From Acidiferrimicrobium sp. IK (GTDB taxonomy: Bacteria; Actinomycetota; Acidimicrobiia; Acidimicrobiales; Palsa-688): 64,000 nucleotides of DNA. The stretch covers positions 62,001 to 126,000 of the forward strand of contig NZ_JAIMCB010000007.1 in assembly GCF_025499425.1 (NCBI RefSeq), given 5' to 3'. Position 1 is the first letter of the stretch. Every line of letters begins with the position of its first letter. A program made the position numbers and the translations under genes. A model generated the notes under the pieces. It worked only from the letters and a program-made list of their open reading frames with translations, did no database searches and had not been told where the DNA came from. This document shows, piece after piece, positions 63,792 through 64,000 of this stretch.

Positions 63792-64000
63792 CCCGACCGG
63801 ATCCGCCGCCGCGAGGGGAGTCACGGCCCGTCCCGGACCGTCAAGGCAGCGTCCGGCTCAGACCCCGGGTTGCCCCTGAGGCGATGGAGGTGTGGGCCGG
63901 GTTGCTCGCCGCCCACCGGCACCTGACCCAGATCCTCGACGACGAGCTGCGGGCCGTCGGGGTGACCCTCGACGAGTACGACGTGCTGCTCAACGTTCGC
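63779..64000 (+). CDS. MarR family regulator (3' end beyond the window)
   Basis: 74 codons from ATG 63779 to the window edge without a stop. After a Pro/Arg-rich N-terminus of about 34 residues comes the MarR pattern EVWAGLLAAHRHLTQILDDELRAVGVTLDEYDVLLNV (helix 1, then the dimerisation and recognition-helix lead-in). It is transcribed away from the VOC gene, which may be a target. The chain is cut at the right edge. Confidence 0.75.
   Translation, partial: MRPVTRPDPPPRGESRPVPDRQGSVRLRPRVAPEAMEVWAGLLAAHRHLTQILDDELRAVGVTLDEYDVLLNVR

Overview
The window is GC-rich, densely coded DNA from an actinobacterium. A member of the Acidimicrobiia is the most likely source. That placement is inference from gene content: a mycothiol-type amidase, a Ddn-like F420-dependent oxidoreductase, monomeric isocitrate dehydrogenase, abundant acyl-CoA genes, a DUF2510 serine protease and an Rv1264-type cyclase. 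No rRNA, tRNA, CRISPR array, insertion sequence or prophage was seen. Many starts have no Shine-Dalgarno but sit 6-7 nt behind a TANNNT hexamer, as expected for leaderless mRNAs.

Layout. 1-3.6 kb: icd (cut by the left edge) and a PIN-PhoH protein. 3.6-8.8 kb: a sulfur block with a class V aminotransferase (desulfurase-like), a sulfide:quinone oxidoreductase, a CstR-like regulator flanked by two TACCC-N4-GGGTA sites, a YeiH-type exporter and a divergent LysR regulator. 8.9-18.3 kb: an envelope-signalling block with a membrane-anchored propeller/PASTA protein divergent from a coupled run of pseudokinase-kinase, MoxR ATPase, DUF58 protein and a transglutaminase-like membrane protein without its catalytic triad. 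18.3-23.6 kb: tam, an SDR and putA. 23.9-29.3 kb: a secreted YVTN/phosphoesterase and a lipoprotein/ABC operon.

29.4-39.7 kb: F420 enzyme, GNAT, acyl-CoA synthetase, a regulator made of two GntR-FCD modules, SDRs, a PH-domain membrane pair, acyl-CoA dehydrogenase, an NTF2-like protein and a second FadR-type regulator; this looks like acyl-CoA catabolism. 39.8-41.9 kb: an Ada/AlkA fusion and ogt for alkylation repair. 42.1-49.2 kb: double-hotdog protein, variant pyruvate kinase, LMW phosphatase, amidohydrolase, rearranged class III CoA-transferase and a crotonase on overlapping divergent promoters. 49.4-57.9 kb: HtrA-like protease, poly-gamma-glutamate hydrolase-like protein, a frameshifted hemolysin III gene, an N-acyl-D-amino-acid deacylase-like enzyme, def, YbaK-like editing protein, a second ABC exporter and a DoxX-like protein. 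58-64 kb: mca, LysM-NlpC/P60, class III cyclase, zwf, a VOC protein and the start of a MarR regulator.

The two parts that look most like integrated systems are the CstR/SQR/YeiH sulfur block, for its matched operators, and the PASTA-propeller/pseudokinase-kinase/MoxR block, for its translational coupling and two catalytically dead domains.
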